A stretch of 64,000 bases of DNA. It comes from Nymphaea colorata. Its lineage: Eukaryota > Streptophyta > Magnoliopsida > Nymphaeales > Nymphaeaceae. The stretch is taken from positions 22,896,131 through 22,960,130 of the forward strand of contig NC_045140.1 in assembly GCF_008831285.2 (NCBI RefSeq), read 5' to 3'. The translations under genes were made by a program, and so were the position numbers. Below the pieces are notes generated by a model that saw nothing but the letters and a program-made list of their open reading frames with translations, made no database searches and was not told the DNA's origin. Positions 1 to 12,887 of the stretch are shown here, piece by piece (the first letter of the stretch is position 1; each line of letters opens with the position of its first letter).

Positions 1-3000
1 CAACACTATCACGTGAACTGTGAACACCTAAGCTCAGGCCCAGACATCCCCTGCTTCAAAAGCCTCACCTGTCGAGTCCACTGGAGCAGATGCGCCGATC
101 GACCGACCTTCTGCTACCTGCGCCCTCTCTCCGGCCTCAACACATGGGAACATTCTGTACCAATATTTTCTTCAGCTCTCACACTATACATGGAACATTC
201 TCTCATGTTCGTGTTTATGCACTTCTTTGTTTGGACTTTGGAAGGAAAAGGCGTTGAACAGTTCATAGATTACTTGCTTTATTGGTGTTTTGTTAATTAT
301 AGGGATCATTTAGTAGTAGGGACACTATGCGAAGGTCATATGAAAATCTACCTCAATTATTGCATCAGATTGATAAAAAACACCCGCAAACTTTGAGACC
401 GATAAGTGGGACACTCACATATTGTTCCTTTTACCAAACTACTTCATATACATACACAAAATATAGTTATTCATAGATATTTTTGAATTGGCACAAAAAA
501 TTTCAATTAGGGTTGTATATGCTGAGATCACCGGCTAATCGTGGGTCGTTTGTCCTTGAAAGTTGTTGTTATGTGTATTTGTCTCAAAGATTGGGGCACA
601 TTCGTAGAATACTTAACAAAATGTTGTAACAATCTCATTCAATCTTTAGAGCAAATACCTAAGATAGAGCAAATGCGTAAGATAGCAACATATTGTTATT
701 GTAGCCAAACACCCCTTATACTACTGGACCGGGCTCAAACGTAATCAGCTGTTAATCCGAGGATTCGGACAGGACGTGAGGAGAACCCACCTCCTTAATG
801 CAGGTCGCCGGACCAAGACTTGCTTGATCAATTAATGCCTAATCCTTGCAGAGAACATAAATTAGAGACAATAATGAAGCCGTATAAAGTTCTAAAGAGT
901 CTGCCATATCAGAGGAGTAGGTCCTATTTCTTGGTTGCTAAAATCTCAATATCTGTTTCATAATCCAATTATATAAGCAATATCCAATTAAATCCTTACT
1001 ATTGTTAAGTGGGTTTTGAACTGTAGCAGAAACTTGAGTGCTACTCTGAAAATGTTCCATATGAACAATCATTTGCATCTCATTTTAACATTATGGTAGC
1101 ATCAATCTTTTTGTTATATGCTCCCGTGTGCCTCACATGTCAATAGCATATTTTTATCGAACTCGAAGAACCATGTACATGGCATGGCTTTCTATGCCAT
1201 TTTGAAATGCTAAAATATGTCACACATTCGCTTGGACAATAGTTTTAAAATAATTGTCTTTGTACGTCATAATGACGATCTTTTAAGAAGTAGATAGTTT
1301 CGCCGAGATAAAAGGAGGAAGTTTTCGAATGAATAGTTCTTTATGGTATAGAAAGAAGGGCGCGTCTTACTCCAAGAAAGTGAGATTTTTGTGGAGTTAA
1401 CAAATGGTTGTAGGCTCATGCAGTGGTTGCTTTCTTATACACTAAGGTCGGACGGGACCATGCATCACGTGAGAATGGCACATGAATTTTATTCTTGAAG
1501 TCAAAAAATATTTTCTAGACAAATGACGATATGGAATACATACTTTGAATTCAAGACAAATCTTGACCATGGAACAAAAGGGTCTTGTAAGCGCTTGGAT
1601 TTTCAAAACTCGTCTCTTATTTCAAGAAAAAAAATCCGCAATTAGTGGCCGCAACCATGGTTGGCAGTACAAGGAAACGATAAGAAATATACACAAATAA
1701 AAACTTTGTACGTACAAAGAGATTCGAACCTGCATCGACGGTGTGGCCAAAGAAAATATAAATGTTTTAGCCTTAGTTTTAATTATTAAAGAGATTTAGG
1801 CTTTTGAAAGCGGGTCGGATCGGGTTACACGACACCGCTGATTAATCATAGAGCTAGGGCACGATCAAACCGGGTTCGGTCTGAGGACGGGTTTGATTTG
1901 ATTTTAGTTTTACCAGGGGAGGGCAGAGGGAAGGAGGGGATTTTCATTGAAGGCCCAACTTCTTGAAATAATAAAAAAATGGACCCCAAGTTGCAGATTT
2001 TTGCTATACAACTCGCAACGGGGATGCTCGAATTACTTCTTTCCAACGCGTAAAATTTTATTTATTTCGAAGTTGGACGGCGTTGAACTATTTTTTATAG
2101 GAAAACCTTCCCGTGGCCAACTTCTTCCAGTCTAATTGACATTCTGCCTAGTGCTCAAAAGGCAACGCTAAAAGATGGTGGCAAACTTTGGCCAGTGTTA
2201 GAAAAAAAATGAATACATATTATATATATATATATAAGAAGCACATAAGAAATTAATTAGCCTACTTTGTGGGGGAGGATATCACGAGTACAACGGTGTA
2301 ACTTAAACAATGTCGTTTGATCTGCTTTGATAGTGATCTATCTGTACAATACACGAGATTAAATTCAAAATCCGAGTGCAGGACCCGACAAAAAAGGCTT
2401 TCAGTTTCTGAACTTTCTCCATGAGAAGAAAAAGCCTTTTCTGCCGGCGCTTTTGAAGAGGTCAAGCGGATTACTTTTCAGTCTAACAAGAAAAGGTTGG
2501 AATCTAATCTTCTTCATTTTTCATTTCAGACTTCCTAGTTTAGTTCCTACTATAGGATGTTTTAGGGGCTGGTGAAGCAGTATTCGGAACATGGAAGGTC
2601 CACGTCCGCAAGCCCAGCGCAGTAAAATGTAAAGATACTTGAAATATAATATTCCCACTGAGTTTATTAATGGCGGCACAGTTTCCCATGCCAAGAATCT
2701 TGAACACCAACGTATATTAACTGCATCTTATAGCTTTGTAGCTCCATCGCGTCTTACAAAATGATTTTATGGTGACTCAAAGGACGACTGTGAATGTGAT
2801 ATGAACAGAATTTCTACCTGCTGTACATGTTTAATAGGTGGAAGAAAACTAGATTCTGTCACTCAACCCAGCTTTTAAATTTCTTAGGAAATCACACCCA
2901 AAAAGTGGTAATAAAACATCCATGTTAGAACCCCTGCTTCTGCATGTTTTGGCTTGTGGAAGTTGAATCTCTCATGGATCTTTAACTCTCACTGCTTTTA

Positions 3001-4184
3001 TGACAGCTGAATCTCCAAATTCCACAAAGTAAACCACTTTGAGGTTGCGACCTCTCCCTCTTTAGACACGTTGCTGACAGAACTCTTAGCTATATAGGAT
3101 AAAGTAAGCCCATTTGTTAGACCTAAGGATATAGTAGAACCGATCAATCTTCAAACCGGCCGTCAGCCTTTTAGACATACAGGTTTGGCAGCAAAACCTT
3201 CCATCTGCTGTCACTTTCTCCTGCTTTTTCCCCAACTTTTGATTATGATCAGAAACGAGAAAGTGTGTTTGGCCCTGCCGACAGCGAAATCTTTGGTCCA
3301 TACTCCTTAAAACCCATCTCAACTATGCCACATTGACCAGTTAACAGTACTCTTATGATCTGATCAGTACTGCTTGATGCAGTACAAAGCCCAAGTATTT
3401 CTTATGGTGATTCATTCTAGAGATGTTTGCATACTTGTATTCTACCAACTAGCAAGAAACATGTCCTTTTGGTTGGAAGCAGACAGGTTATTACTTAGCT
3501 CAAAAAGATGATAAAATTAATGCTGAGGGACAGCTTAGTGCAAGTACGTAGTAATACGTGGTGCTCAAGAAAATTGTTCGGTCCTTGAACTTGGGCTGTG
3601 CCTTTCATGATTCCCAAGCCATGCGCTTGTGGGGTGCTCGCAATAAATGTGAGGTAAATGAGAATCGCTTGCCGTCGTCCGGTGCCTGATCATAAGTACA
3701 GGCCGAATTCATGGACCCCTTACTTGGGTACTTGCGCATTCCCACCATGTTTTTCTAACATGCTTAGATATGATCACATAATTCTTCCATGAGGAAAGCT
3801 CGACGCTTTCAGCAGCTAATGAAAAAAGCTTGTTGGTGACTATGATAATTCATGTTTCACGATCAGAAGCAAACGAAGAACACATGTCTTTCTTACTCAA
3901 GCCGCTGGTAGTGCCGAAATCGCGTTTGTTTCATGTCTTCCAAGCTAAACAGAATTAGTACGTTAATCATTGAACTACCGGTACCATATATAATTCAAAA
4001 TGTTGAACTCAGAGCAATGTTTCAGGATATCGTCAATATCCAGTATCAATATTATAAATTCCTGATTTCTTTCGTAAATGTACTTACAAGGATGTGGAGA
4101 GCATTAAAGCTATTTCATATAAAAGAAAAAAGAAGAAAAAAAAAAAAAGAAATAAGCAAGGGAAGGCACCAAGAATTCGGCCGT
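1..4184. other. Gene-poor stretch, with one weak candidate terminal exon at the left edge
   Basis: No recognisable gene was found here. Open frames are short and resemble no family I know. The first 255 bases on the plus strand can be read as the last exon of a gene entering from the left: an acceptor-like ctcag at about 29-33 opens a frame rich in Ala, Ser, Pro and Thr. The tract before the acceptor is poor in pyrimidines, so support is weak. A short AT microsatellite sits at 2220-2236. The rest is AT-rich intergenic sequence. Confidence 0.5.
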
Positions 4185-4370
4185 CTAATGCCCTGCTCCT
4201 CCACGACTAGGACCCTCGTAAGCTCTCCTCCCGGCGAACCGACCTGCCGAGAGATGACCGACGGGCCTGCCGGCCTCTGCGTGCTGTGAGGCGAAAACGA
4301 AGACGAAGACGATGATGGTGAGGAGGAAGAGGAGGAGGGAACCGGTGTTGAGACGTCTGCGGCTCTTCAT
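4185..4370 (-). CDS. PIP-like (PIPL) small secreted signalling peptide precursor
   Basis: This is a single-exon 61-residue precursor. Residues 1-6 are basic (MKSRRR) and about 10-28 are strongly hydrophobic, a classical signal peptide, with likely cleavage after AEA near residue 33. A short Gly/Arg-rich variable region follows. The protein ends exactly at a glycine/serine/proline motif, residues 51-61 YEGPSRGGAGH. That is the SGPSxxGxGH-type C terminus of the PIP/PIPL family (PAMP-induced peptides), here with Glu in place of the first Ser. By family knowledge such precursors are secreted and trimmed to a roughly 11-13 residue ligand with hydroxyproline, sensed by receptor kinases such as RLK7. 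The ATG at 4370 is the only start giving an N-terminal signal peptide. Two TTGACT W-boxes lie upstream (4539-4544 and 4666-4671). Function is inferred from motif and architecture only; the Glu substitution leaves subfamily membership open. Confidence 0.72.
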   Translation of the reverse strand: MKSRRRLNTGSLLLFLLTIIVFVFVFASQHAEAGRPVGHLSAGRFAGRRAYEGPSRGGAGH

Positions 4371-7300
4371 GGTTGGTTGGTGGCCCTTTTCGGCAGCAGA
4401 ATTAGCTACCAGGGAGGGATGGTGAGGGAAGGGTGGGTTTGGTGTTGAATACTGAGACCGGAGGGAGAAAAGGAGCAGGAGGTTTGTGGGAATGGGCGGG
4501 AGGAGCGGGATTAAATGGTGTTAGAGAGTGGGGAGACCTTGACTTGGTTTTCCGTGGAGGCAGCTAGCGGGCCAGCGACGTCGTTGTCATCATCGTTGCG
4601 TGATGCGTGAAGCAGGAGAAAGAGGAAGAAGAGGCATCTCCATCCTCCACGGCCCCCCCTCCCTTTTGACTTCAGATTTCTCAGTTTTCTTCAAACAGTA
4701 ATTGCAGTAAAGTCTTCGAGGGGTTAGTGTAAGGGATGGGGCAAGGGTTAGTCTTTGAATGTCTGAATCATCCATTCTCTGTGATGTAAAGAGGGAGACC
4801 ATGAATTGTTTTTGGCAAATAGCAGCTCTGTCCACCCTCAGGGTGGTGAGTTTGTCATCCGTAACTTTCTTATAAATACACATGCAACCAGGAATTTTGG
4901 ATTCTTTTAATGATAAAAAGATTGAACGTCGGGATTTTGAAAGTAATTTTCCGATATGTGCCGTTTGATCGGATCAGGTGATCTAAGGTTTCGAGATATA
5001 AGACTCCAAGGTTTCAAATTTAAAAATTGTTTACGGTGATTGAAATCCTGCTATTTCAGAGATGCAGTAATATTCACTGATCTTCATGAATTTGTCATTC
5101 TAATTGCGTCTTAAAATATATATTCTATGGATTTCAAGCTACAGCTTTCCCTTTTGGCTTGAGATTCGTGAATATGTTTTGGAACGTGAAAATTTTGAAT
5201 CCATGATTCTCAAATCTGCTGCTTGTTAGCATCATGAATTTAAGGTGGGTAATGATTTCTTGTGTTGTGAAAATTTTCCAGTAAAATTTTGCACTCCCAT
5301 AATTAAGTTTCGTCTTCTAAACAAATTGTACATGAAATTTTGAAACAACTAATGGTCTAAAAGGACTGTCCATATCCTTGGTAAATGCAAACACCGTCTT
5401 TTGAAAAGTAATTTCGGAAGAGCATGTGATTTTCCCCAACTAAAATTACGCAAGAAGCGAGTAATTGGTAATGGCGGACAGAGTCTTAAATTCTATACGA
5501 ATTTCGCGTCTTTCGACAGGAGCATTTGTTAGTGTTTGCTAACTTGCCTAGTCTAGAGTAGGTTCGATCAACGTGTGGAGGTTTGCTTTGCATTTCGTTT
5601 CTTCCATGATCCCCACATACATGTATATCGTGCTTTCTTTTTTCTTTTCCTCGTGTTCAACACCTTAACAAAATCTGGGTGTCTACTTTTTTGCCCTTTT
5701 TTATTAAGTGAAAGGGTTAGTTGGTCTCGATCTTATCATGAATTTGTCGTAACCAGCAAACACTCCTTCCCTTTCATAACTAACAACTTCTCTCTCTCTC
5801 TCTTAAATGCAGTTGGGACAAGAGGGCATGTCGTTGGTATGTTGGTTTACGGTCATAAATCCCGTTCTCAAATTTTATTTGCTCATAAAATCCCTTTGAG
5901 AATATCATCAGAGATGCAATTTAGATCTCGAAATATCTAAAAATGCCACAAAAAGGTTCCGCAGATTAGCTCTTCGTTCTCTCTCTGTTTTCCGTTCTCC
6001 TTCTCTGTTCTCCATTCTCCTTGTTCTATAATTTCTTTGTTTCTTGACCATCTTTTTTTTTTTTCTGTCACCCAATTTTTGTTCATGAAGTCCCATTATG
6101 TCGGCACATCTTCATTAGTTTTCCTCAAGAAAAGTAGAGAGAAGTATACAAGAATATAAACATTGTATCGATAGAAATGCGACAACTTAAAGGATTTTTT
6201 TGTTTATTATATTTAGGTCTTATAAAACCTTACCTGCACTCGCATATTTTCAAAAAGTCGCCGGTAATTGTGACCAAGAATTAGAAAAATACTCCTCGGC
6301 GAGGAAGATGGGGATGCCTCCAAGGAAGAAGAATTTCAAGAAAGGGAATGAACGGCATGTCGTTGAAGTCTTTGGATCTTATGCGACCACCGACTTACAC
6401 TTCTTTTGGTCTCTCTTGAAAGAAAGTCTTGATTGGTGCACGTTGCTTTTGTAGGCGCCGGCATTGTCTACAAAGTCGGGATGCCCGAACTACTTCCCAA
6501 CCGCAAACAGTGAAGAAGCTGGAAAATTCAGATGCACAATTATGCAAATCTCATATTGAGAAGGACTAAACCCCATCCTTATATAAGAAAAATGATCTCA
6601 AAAGCGGCCATTTTCATCCTTAGGGACACCTGCCTCTGGCTTATATGTGGCTCCTCACAACAGCAAAGTCAATGTCCCCCTACTATACTCACATTAACAT
6701 TAACATTAACATACAGCAGGGTGGTGCAAGCAATAGATAGTGCACGAAAGAAAAATATGCAATAGAGAATGCATACTTAATGTGCATGGTCACATAAATC
6801 AGGTCCCTTTTACTATTTTTTCATTTACGAACTCGAGCTTAACATGATCTTTCGAGCTATTCTCAGGTAGGTTGGAGGTACTGTGGACAATTGCCCACGC
6901 AACTGCAAAAAAAACTTGTTATTTTTATATTGATATTTCTGAACGTTTTTTTTTTCATTTACATAATGATGTCCCTTAAATTTTCAAAATTTTATGACTA
7001 GTGCTCCTTAACCAAAATCTTCTGGCTCTGCCTCTCTTCTTAGGAAGCACTCTTGTTGATAAATTACAGTGGGCTGCTCTTTCTCTATAGTTAAATTGAA
7101 TCTTATTGCACACAGAAAAAGTGATTGATGAAGTTTACGTGGAAACGAAGTTGTATAAACACATTCCAATGTCTGGACCAAACTTCTGCATGCAACATGC
7201 CAATACCCATGCGTGTAGACGTGCCACTATATTAATGTGGAAGCCATAAAGGCACACTGATATAGATTCAATCAAGAGAGTGATTAGCGGCATTAATTTC

Positions 7301-7910
7301 TTTTGGTTTGATGGGCAGAGAGCATTTAAAGAGGATGCATTTGGTCGGCATAAATCGGTGGCGAAGGGCCCGGCCGGCATTCTCTACTCCTCAATCTAGC
7401 GATGTTGTGTATATAGAATGAATATGCTGCCGCCCCTCCATGTGATTCTTCGGCTCCCTTCAAAATTAATGCAAGTGTTCCCGACAACCAAGAACACTAA
7501 AAATCCGTGCCGTTTTGCCATAAATCTTCCAATCAAAAATTTAAGGAGAGGAAACAGAAAACCATGTGACACCTCCCTTCAGACGCCCTTACACCAAGGC
7601 CCTTAATTTGCTTCATTCCTCGCAACAGGTAACATGTTTCTTTCTTGCAACTTCAAGCGTTTCGAGCTGAATTGATTGAGCTTCGGTACTCGTCTCTGAT
7701 CGGCCGGAATGGACCCGAGCTCCGGCGGCTTCCCTCGAGCTTAATTAAGCTTGAACAACCTTTAGCAGATGAGCTTAAACAATGAGTTATGGGTTGGTTC
7801 ACATCCTGCTAAGTCACTAAATACAGGTATAGGTTAGGATATGGTATTAGTATGGGGTAGTGGGTAGCGGTATGTACTTAAAAAATCTTGGTATGGTTAT
7901 GGTAAAAAAA

Positions 7911-7954
<44 letters not shown>
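7911..7954. repeat. (GT)n(AT)n microsatellite
   Basis: Four GT units pass into about 18 uninterrupted AT units. Confidence 0.95.
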
Positions 7955-7958
<4 letters not shown>

Positions 7959-8285
7959 ATTAAATTGTGACTAGCGTTTTAGAGTCACTCAGTCATCTAA
8001 TAGGATCATTTGATCCACTATGGTAGACAATTAAGATAAAAACAAAGAAAAAAAATGATGTATTTTTGTCATCTAATATGAACTTACACATCAGATGGAC
8101 CTGGTTAGATGGTTGGACCATATATAACATATCATCAATAATAGTTCCTTTCACAATTCCTACATATAATGTCATAAAACATAAATAAACTAACAAAAAA
8201 ATATGGTTAAAGAGTATTTAAAACAATGAAAAAACAAATGTGGTTTGGATTGGTTCTGACCTGAAATTGATCCAAACATATCACC

Positions 8286-8314
8286 AGGTACGTGCGCATA
8301 TAACCCACGTACCT
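8286..8314. repeat. Short perfect inverted repeat (hairpin)
   Basis: Nine-base arms aggtacgtg and cacgtacct are separated by 11 bases. There is no adjacent gene and no T-run, so a terminator role is not indicated. Confidence 0.6.
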
Positions 8315-10939
8315 TTGTGACTTACCCTGCAGGCCAAAGATGGTTCCAAGGATGTATATAGTTTTAGATTTGTTCTTTCGTGCAGACTAGCTAGGTGTTT
8401 GGAATTTGGATTCAGGTAATCGAAGACCTTTACATCCCTATTGAGTTGGGCGTGGGTCGACCTTGATTCATCTATGATTTTAGATCTAGGAACGTAAACA
8501 TTTCAAAATAAGATAATCTGAACGCTTAAAAAGAAGTGGATTCGGTAATTGACTTTGGTAGAACCAAAATTTCCAAATCCCAAAAAACCATATCCCAAAT
8601 GTATACATATATAACGCTCTGTGTTGTGTGATGATGCCTTCAGAATAGGCTTATGTTAATTGATCGTCCAGAAAAAAAAATATGAAAAGTTTATACATTA
8701 AACTCGGGTTCTTTGCTACCAGTTGTCACAAGTTGTAATGTTTCAAGTAAGAAAAGAAGCTGGCTTCAAGGCAAACTGGAATCATCCAAACCAAATATTC
8801 GAGCTGTCTCTGCATTAAATGGGTGAAGTACTATATCTCATTGGGTGTGTGTGTGCAAAGATGATTTAAGGGTAGTTTTATATTGTTCATCTTGCTCACA
8901 CCAGCTCATATAATTTGCTTTGTTTACATGCTTAAACTTCATTGATTTTCACTTTTTTACATAGGACTTTCCCTTAAAGATTGAAATTTAAAATAACAGT
9001 ATCCCTCAGCTAGAAATCTCTGGCTCCCCCACTTATTCATAAATCACAAAAACTACCGATCTCATATCAAATAAGATGTCAGATAGCTGAATCCCTCCTA
9101 ATCTTCAATTACAGATACAAATGAATGGCACTAATTTTTCTTCAAGTCAAAACTTGATATGCTAAAATTAGGCTGAAGTAGCCTCACGTGATCCAGACTA
9201 ACTCGTATGACCTTTCTCTTGGCTGCATCTGCGATACTTCCCAATAAGACTTGGGCTTCCTGGAGACCGAGGACTCCTTCATATCCACTTACCAACTGCT
9301 CACAGTCTGGAATTTCCAGGAACTTGGTCTGACATAATCTTATTCCCACAAATTAATGAGCATTTTTCCTCATTGTTGGTTGTTGTTTTTGACATTTTCT
9401 CATGCAGCATCATCATATTAATTTGACTTAGAATACATTCTGAGTGAATGTCATCCCCTCCTTGATCCATCACATCGTCGACTCAAAACCTGCAAAATCG
9501 GACTTGTCCCTCTTATAAGAAGCCAATATTGTGACAGCACACGAGTGTAACCAATATTGGTGGATAAAAAACATTGCACAGGTTCCTCCTTAAGTCAATA
9601 TGGGGCCGGCCGATATTTGATTAAAGCTGGTCCAGTCATCATAGTTTTCATTAAGTTAATCTTTCTGCATGTAATGGGTTAGGATGCCAATGAATAGATT
9701 TATCTGATTACTAACCCCAATCTGAATCGTGTTATTCGGGTTCCGGAAGTGAAGTGAACGGTACCTGATTGACAACTTGAATCTGGATTGTGTGAGGAAT
9801 TTGCATCTGAACCCACATTTGAAGCAGAACTAAAATGCAGGATTCCAATCCTGATTAGTGCATTGAGTGACTGATTAGGACTGGGGTGTTTGATTAATCC
9901 GGAGTTTGAATTTGCTTTTGTTGATGTAGCAAAAGATCCATGGTAAAATTAGTGGTTCGATCTTAGGTCAAACCTAAAATCTATGCATAAATCCATATTT
10001 TACTCCTTTGCTTTGAGAAAAGGTCGGACTTAAGATAAAAAGGCTTCATAATTCAGGCGAGTAAGTGAGGACGATTCATATGTGAAACGAGCCACGTAGA
10101 ATCTTTCTTTTGATATCAGAAATTCGATCAAGAGATTCAGAACAAGGGATAAAATCCAAAACATATAGATTTTGTGAATCCCCAATGTCTGTCAAGACTA
10201 CAGAAACATGGAAATCGTATCCGTTTGCATCGGCCGACTTCTTCCTCGTGCTCTTTCGTTTTCTGACTCAGTTTTTGAGCCAAGGAAAGAAAACAGTGAC
10301 GGGGACATGGGTGCTCTCGTCAACACGCCGTCCTCTTCTTACTTTGGTGGCTTGAACGTCGACATCATATGCATAAATTCAACTAGAAAAAACGTATGCT
10401 TTCTGTCTTTGGGGTTGTCTCAAGTCTTTTGATGCAAAGACTGTTTGGATTGAAGTCTAACCTACCCATTGCCTAATTCGGATGGAATTTGGCTGGGGAT
10501 CTTCAAAATGTTATTAGTTATCAAATTAAAGGTTCAAACCAAATTCATTTTGAAATTGAATCGGTAATCGAGTATACCTAATCCATTTAAATCCTAGTCG
10601 ACGAGTGATGGTTTTTTTTCTCCCATCTAATCAAATTCAAACCTCGTGGGGGCAGAGAATGTAGAGGAGGCCAGTAAGTGTGGAAGGAGAGGTCGGAGTT
10701 TTTGTCAAACAATCAACAACTGCGCCCAACTGGTTGGTCCTCCCAAGTACAATGCACGCGTGGCCTTTGACCGATCCCCCCTTTCGTTCTTGGTCTTTAA
10801 TATGTTTTATTTTAATAAAAACTTTGAAGTGTGCCTTTCTTGATGGTGTAAAACCTGAGAAATTTGTTTTTTATGGACTTGATTGGATTGTTGAAAATTT
10901 GGTTGTGAATGGGCGTTAATTTTTTTTTTACAGCAAATG

Positions 10940-11470
10940 TTGTACTCTAGTTAATACAAAGGGAAAGGAAAGTAAAGAACAATTAATCATTAGTTTGGTT
11001 GATTAATTAAAAAGGAAATGAAATGAAAGCAAAAAACTTGTTTGGTTGCAAAAGAAGGAAAATGAAATGAAGAGAACGAAAAAGAGTAAGCTTTGCACAT
11101 GCATGAACAAGGTTTTACGTCAAGCATTTTTTTTTTTATTCATAATCCCTTTTTTCACCGTTCACGTAAACCATCACAGCAAAGAAGCTTCTTCAATTTC
11201 ATCTTTCTTATCTTTTCTATTTATCTTTTTACCAGCGTTCACTACCCCCGTTTCTCCTTTCCATCATCTGGTGTATGGGTATTATTGTAAAATAATATAA
11301 ATTCTATTATTTTCTTTTTCCTTTACACGTAGTCCAAACAAACATGATTTTAGTCATTCTTTTTTATCCAAACAAACTTTATAATCACATTTTCCTTTTT
11401 TTTTTAAGTTCATTTTCCTTTCTTTTTACTTTCCTTTCTATCCTTCCCTTTCCTTCTTTTTTCCTCCATT
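10940..11470. repeat. Imperfect inverted-repeat element, MITE-like
   Basis: The left part (about 10956-11060) is purine-rich on the plus strand with repeated ggaaaggaaagtaaag and tttggttg motifs. The right part (about 11330-11465) is its pyrimidine-rich mirror, with ttcattttcctttctttt and caaacaaac motifs. Reverse-complementing the right part gives a recognisable but diverged match to the left. No coding capacity for a transposase is visible. A degenerate non-autonomous DNA transposon is the simplest reading; simple purine/pyrimidine bias is the alternative. Confidence 0.4.
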
Positions 11471-11493
11471 CAAACCAAGTGTTAGGTTTAGAA

Positions 11494-11510
11494 CTAACCC
11501 TAAACCCTAG
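11494..11510 (+). promoter_or_regulatory. Telo-box-like sequence
   Basis: The sequence ctaaccctaaaccctag contains two overlapping AAACCCTA-type telo-box units. In plants telo-boxes are found near the start sites of housekeeping and ribosomal genes and can recruit telobox-binding factors. No gene start is recognised nearby, so it may be chance or an interstitial telomere fragment. Confidence 0.35.
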
Positions 11511-12756
11511 GAACGGAGATCGTTGCTCACAAGTTACAAGATTCTTTCAGGCTTCTAACTAAAACAAACTCAATGTGTGATATAATTCACAAGCTTTTTC
11601 CTAGCCAAGGCAATCTAGATGATGCAGTCGTGGGAATTATATCCCTTCAAAAGCACTCTCGAGAATAATTCGGCAAGCTTCCTGCTTTCCCGTAGAAAAA
11701 AAAAAAGGAAAAAAAAAAGCAACGGAAAAAAGGAAAGAAGGAAAATCAACCTTTCTGTTCTAATTAGGGCACCAACTTTTTGAAGACGAAAAGTTACGAC
11801 GGCACGACGATTGTCAAAGTTTCGACTGCCAGTATGCTATTTACTTCTGTGTACACCGCCTAAATGTGGCCCATATAGAACCAACAAGAAAGATCGAAAG
11901 AAACAAAAGGGAAATCCATTGTGCAGTTTCAAGCGGTCTGTACGAAGGAGAAGACTTGAAGATTTCTCCTCGCAGGTTTGGCTGCAGACAGGATCTTCAA
12001 GTTTCAGCAATTAAATAATGGCGTCCAAATTCATGTGGGTAGCACCCGTTCCGTTTTTTCCAAAGTTTCAAAAGCCGATGACCATGCTGCTGATCAGATG
12101 AAGATGGCAGTTCGTATCTTCATGATTCCAACTGCGGCAGTCAAACCAGTGCTCCGAATTAATTGTTAATTTGGCAAATATGAAAGGATATGCGCTCGAT
12201 CTAGCTCTGTAACTCATATAAATATTCGCTTCTTAAATTTGTGGTTGTCTATTAATTTTAACTACCTACTGGGCAACTTAAGAAGTTACAAACTAAAGAA
12301 GAAGATTCTAATTAGGTCCAAGCAAGCATATACGAGAACCCTTAACCACTGAACTCTAAGAAAATATAGGCCCAACTCATCCTTACCTAAAATTAGTAGG
12401 TTCATTCATACTTCAAGCGGATCTATATTACTTTTTCGTTTTCGTTTTTTCTTCTTTAAAATTGCGCAAATCTCGATTAGATTAATACGCCAATTGAGGC
12501 ACCATTTATGACCAACACATTCACACCTTTCAAATTAGCCAAGTGATTGGAATCCATTGATTATTACCGTGTAGTTTTGGTACCATCTTTTTTCCCTCCC
12601 CTTTTTTTACATTGATAAGCTAATAAAAATTTCAAACTCCGATCAACCCTTGGTGAACAAGTTGTGTTTTAATGTTTAATTTGGGAAAACCGGTTTGACA
12701 GAAAACCCTTAAAGTCGTATCATTATCATTATAACTCTACGGTTCTGGCTTGCATC

Positions 12757-12887
12757 GAAACTAGAGGTGAACTTATGGTACACCCTTCAATTCGAGTGTT
12801 GTGTTTGACCTTGTTTGTAATGAAATTAGAGGTGGACTTATGGTACACCCTTCAATTCAAGTGTTGCGCTTGACCTTGTTTGCAATG
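12757..12887. repeat. Tandem duplication, two copies of about 65 bp
   Basis: The unit beginning gaaa(c/t)tagaggtg at 12757 is repeated from 12822 with only a few substitutions, including the shared cttatggtacacccttcaat core. The low divergence indicates a recent local duplication. Confidence 0.9.

Larger units (their letters stand above)
4371..10939. other. Intergenic region with repeat relics
   Basis: The first 200-300 bases next to 4370 are the probable leader and promoter of the PIPL gene. Beyond that I see no gene. There is a CT run at about 5791-5804, an AT microsatellite at 7911-7954, a small perfect hairpin at 8286-8314, and two degenerate copies of an AT-rich relic ending in a 'ctggctctgcc'-like motif (about 6950-7035 and 8940-9035). 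A 72-codon minus-strand frame at 9131-9349 has protein-like composition but no identifiable family. A dispersed-repeat copy lies at about 9938-10040. Confidence 0.5.

Noticed and set aside
1700-1750. tRNA-like GATTCGAACC on the plus strand
   Set aside because: The T-arm stem does not pair and no acceptor, D or anticodon arms could be found.
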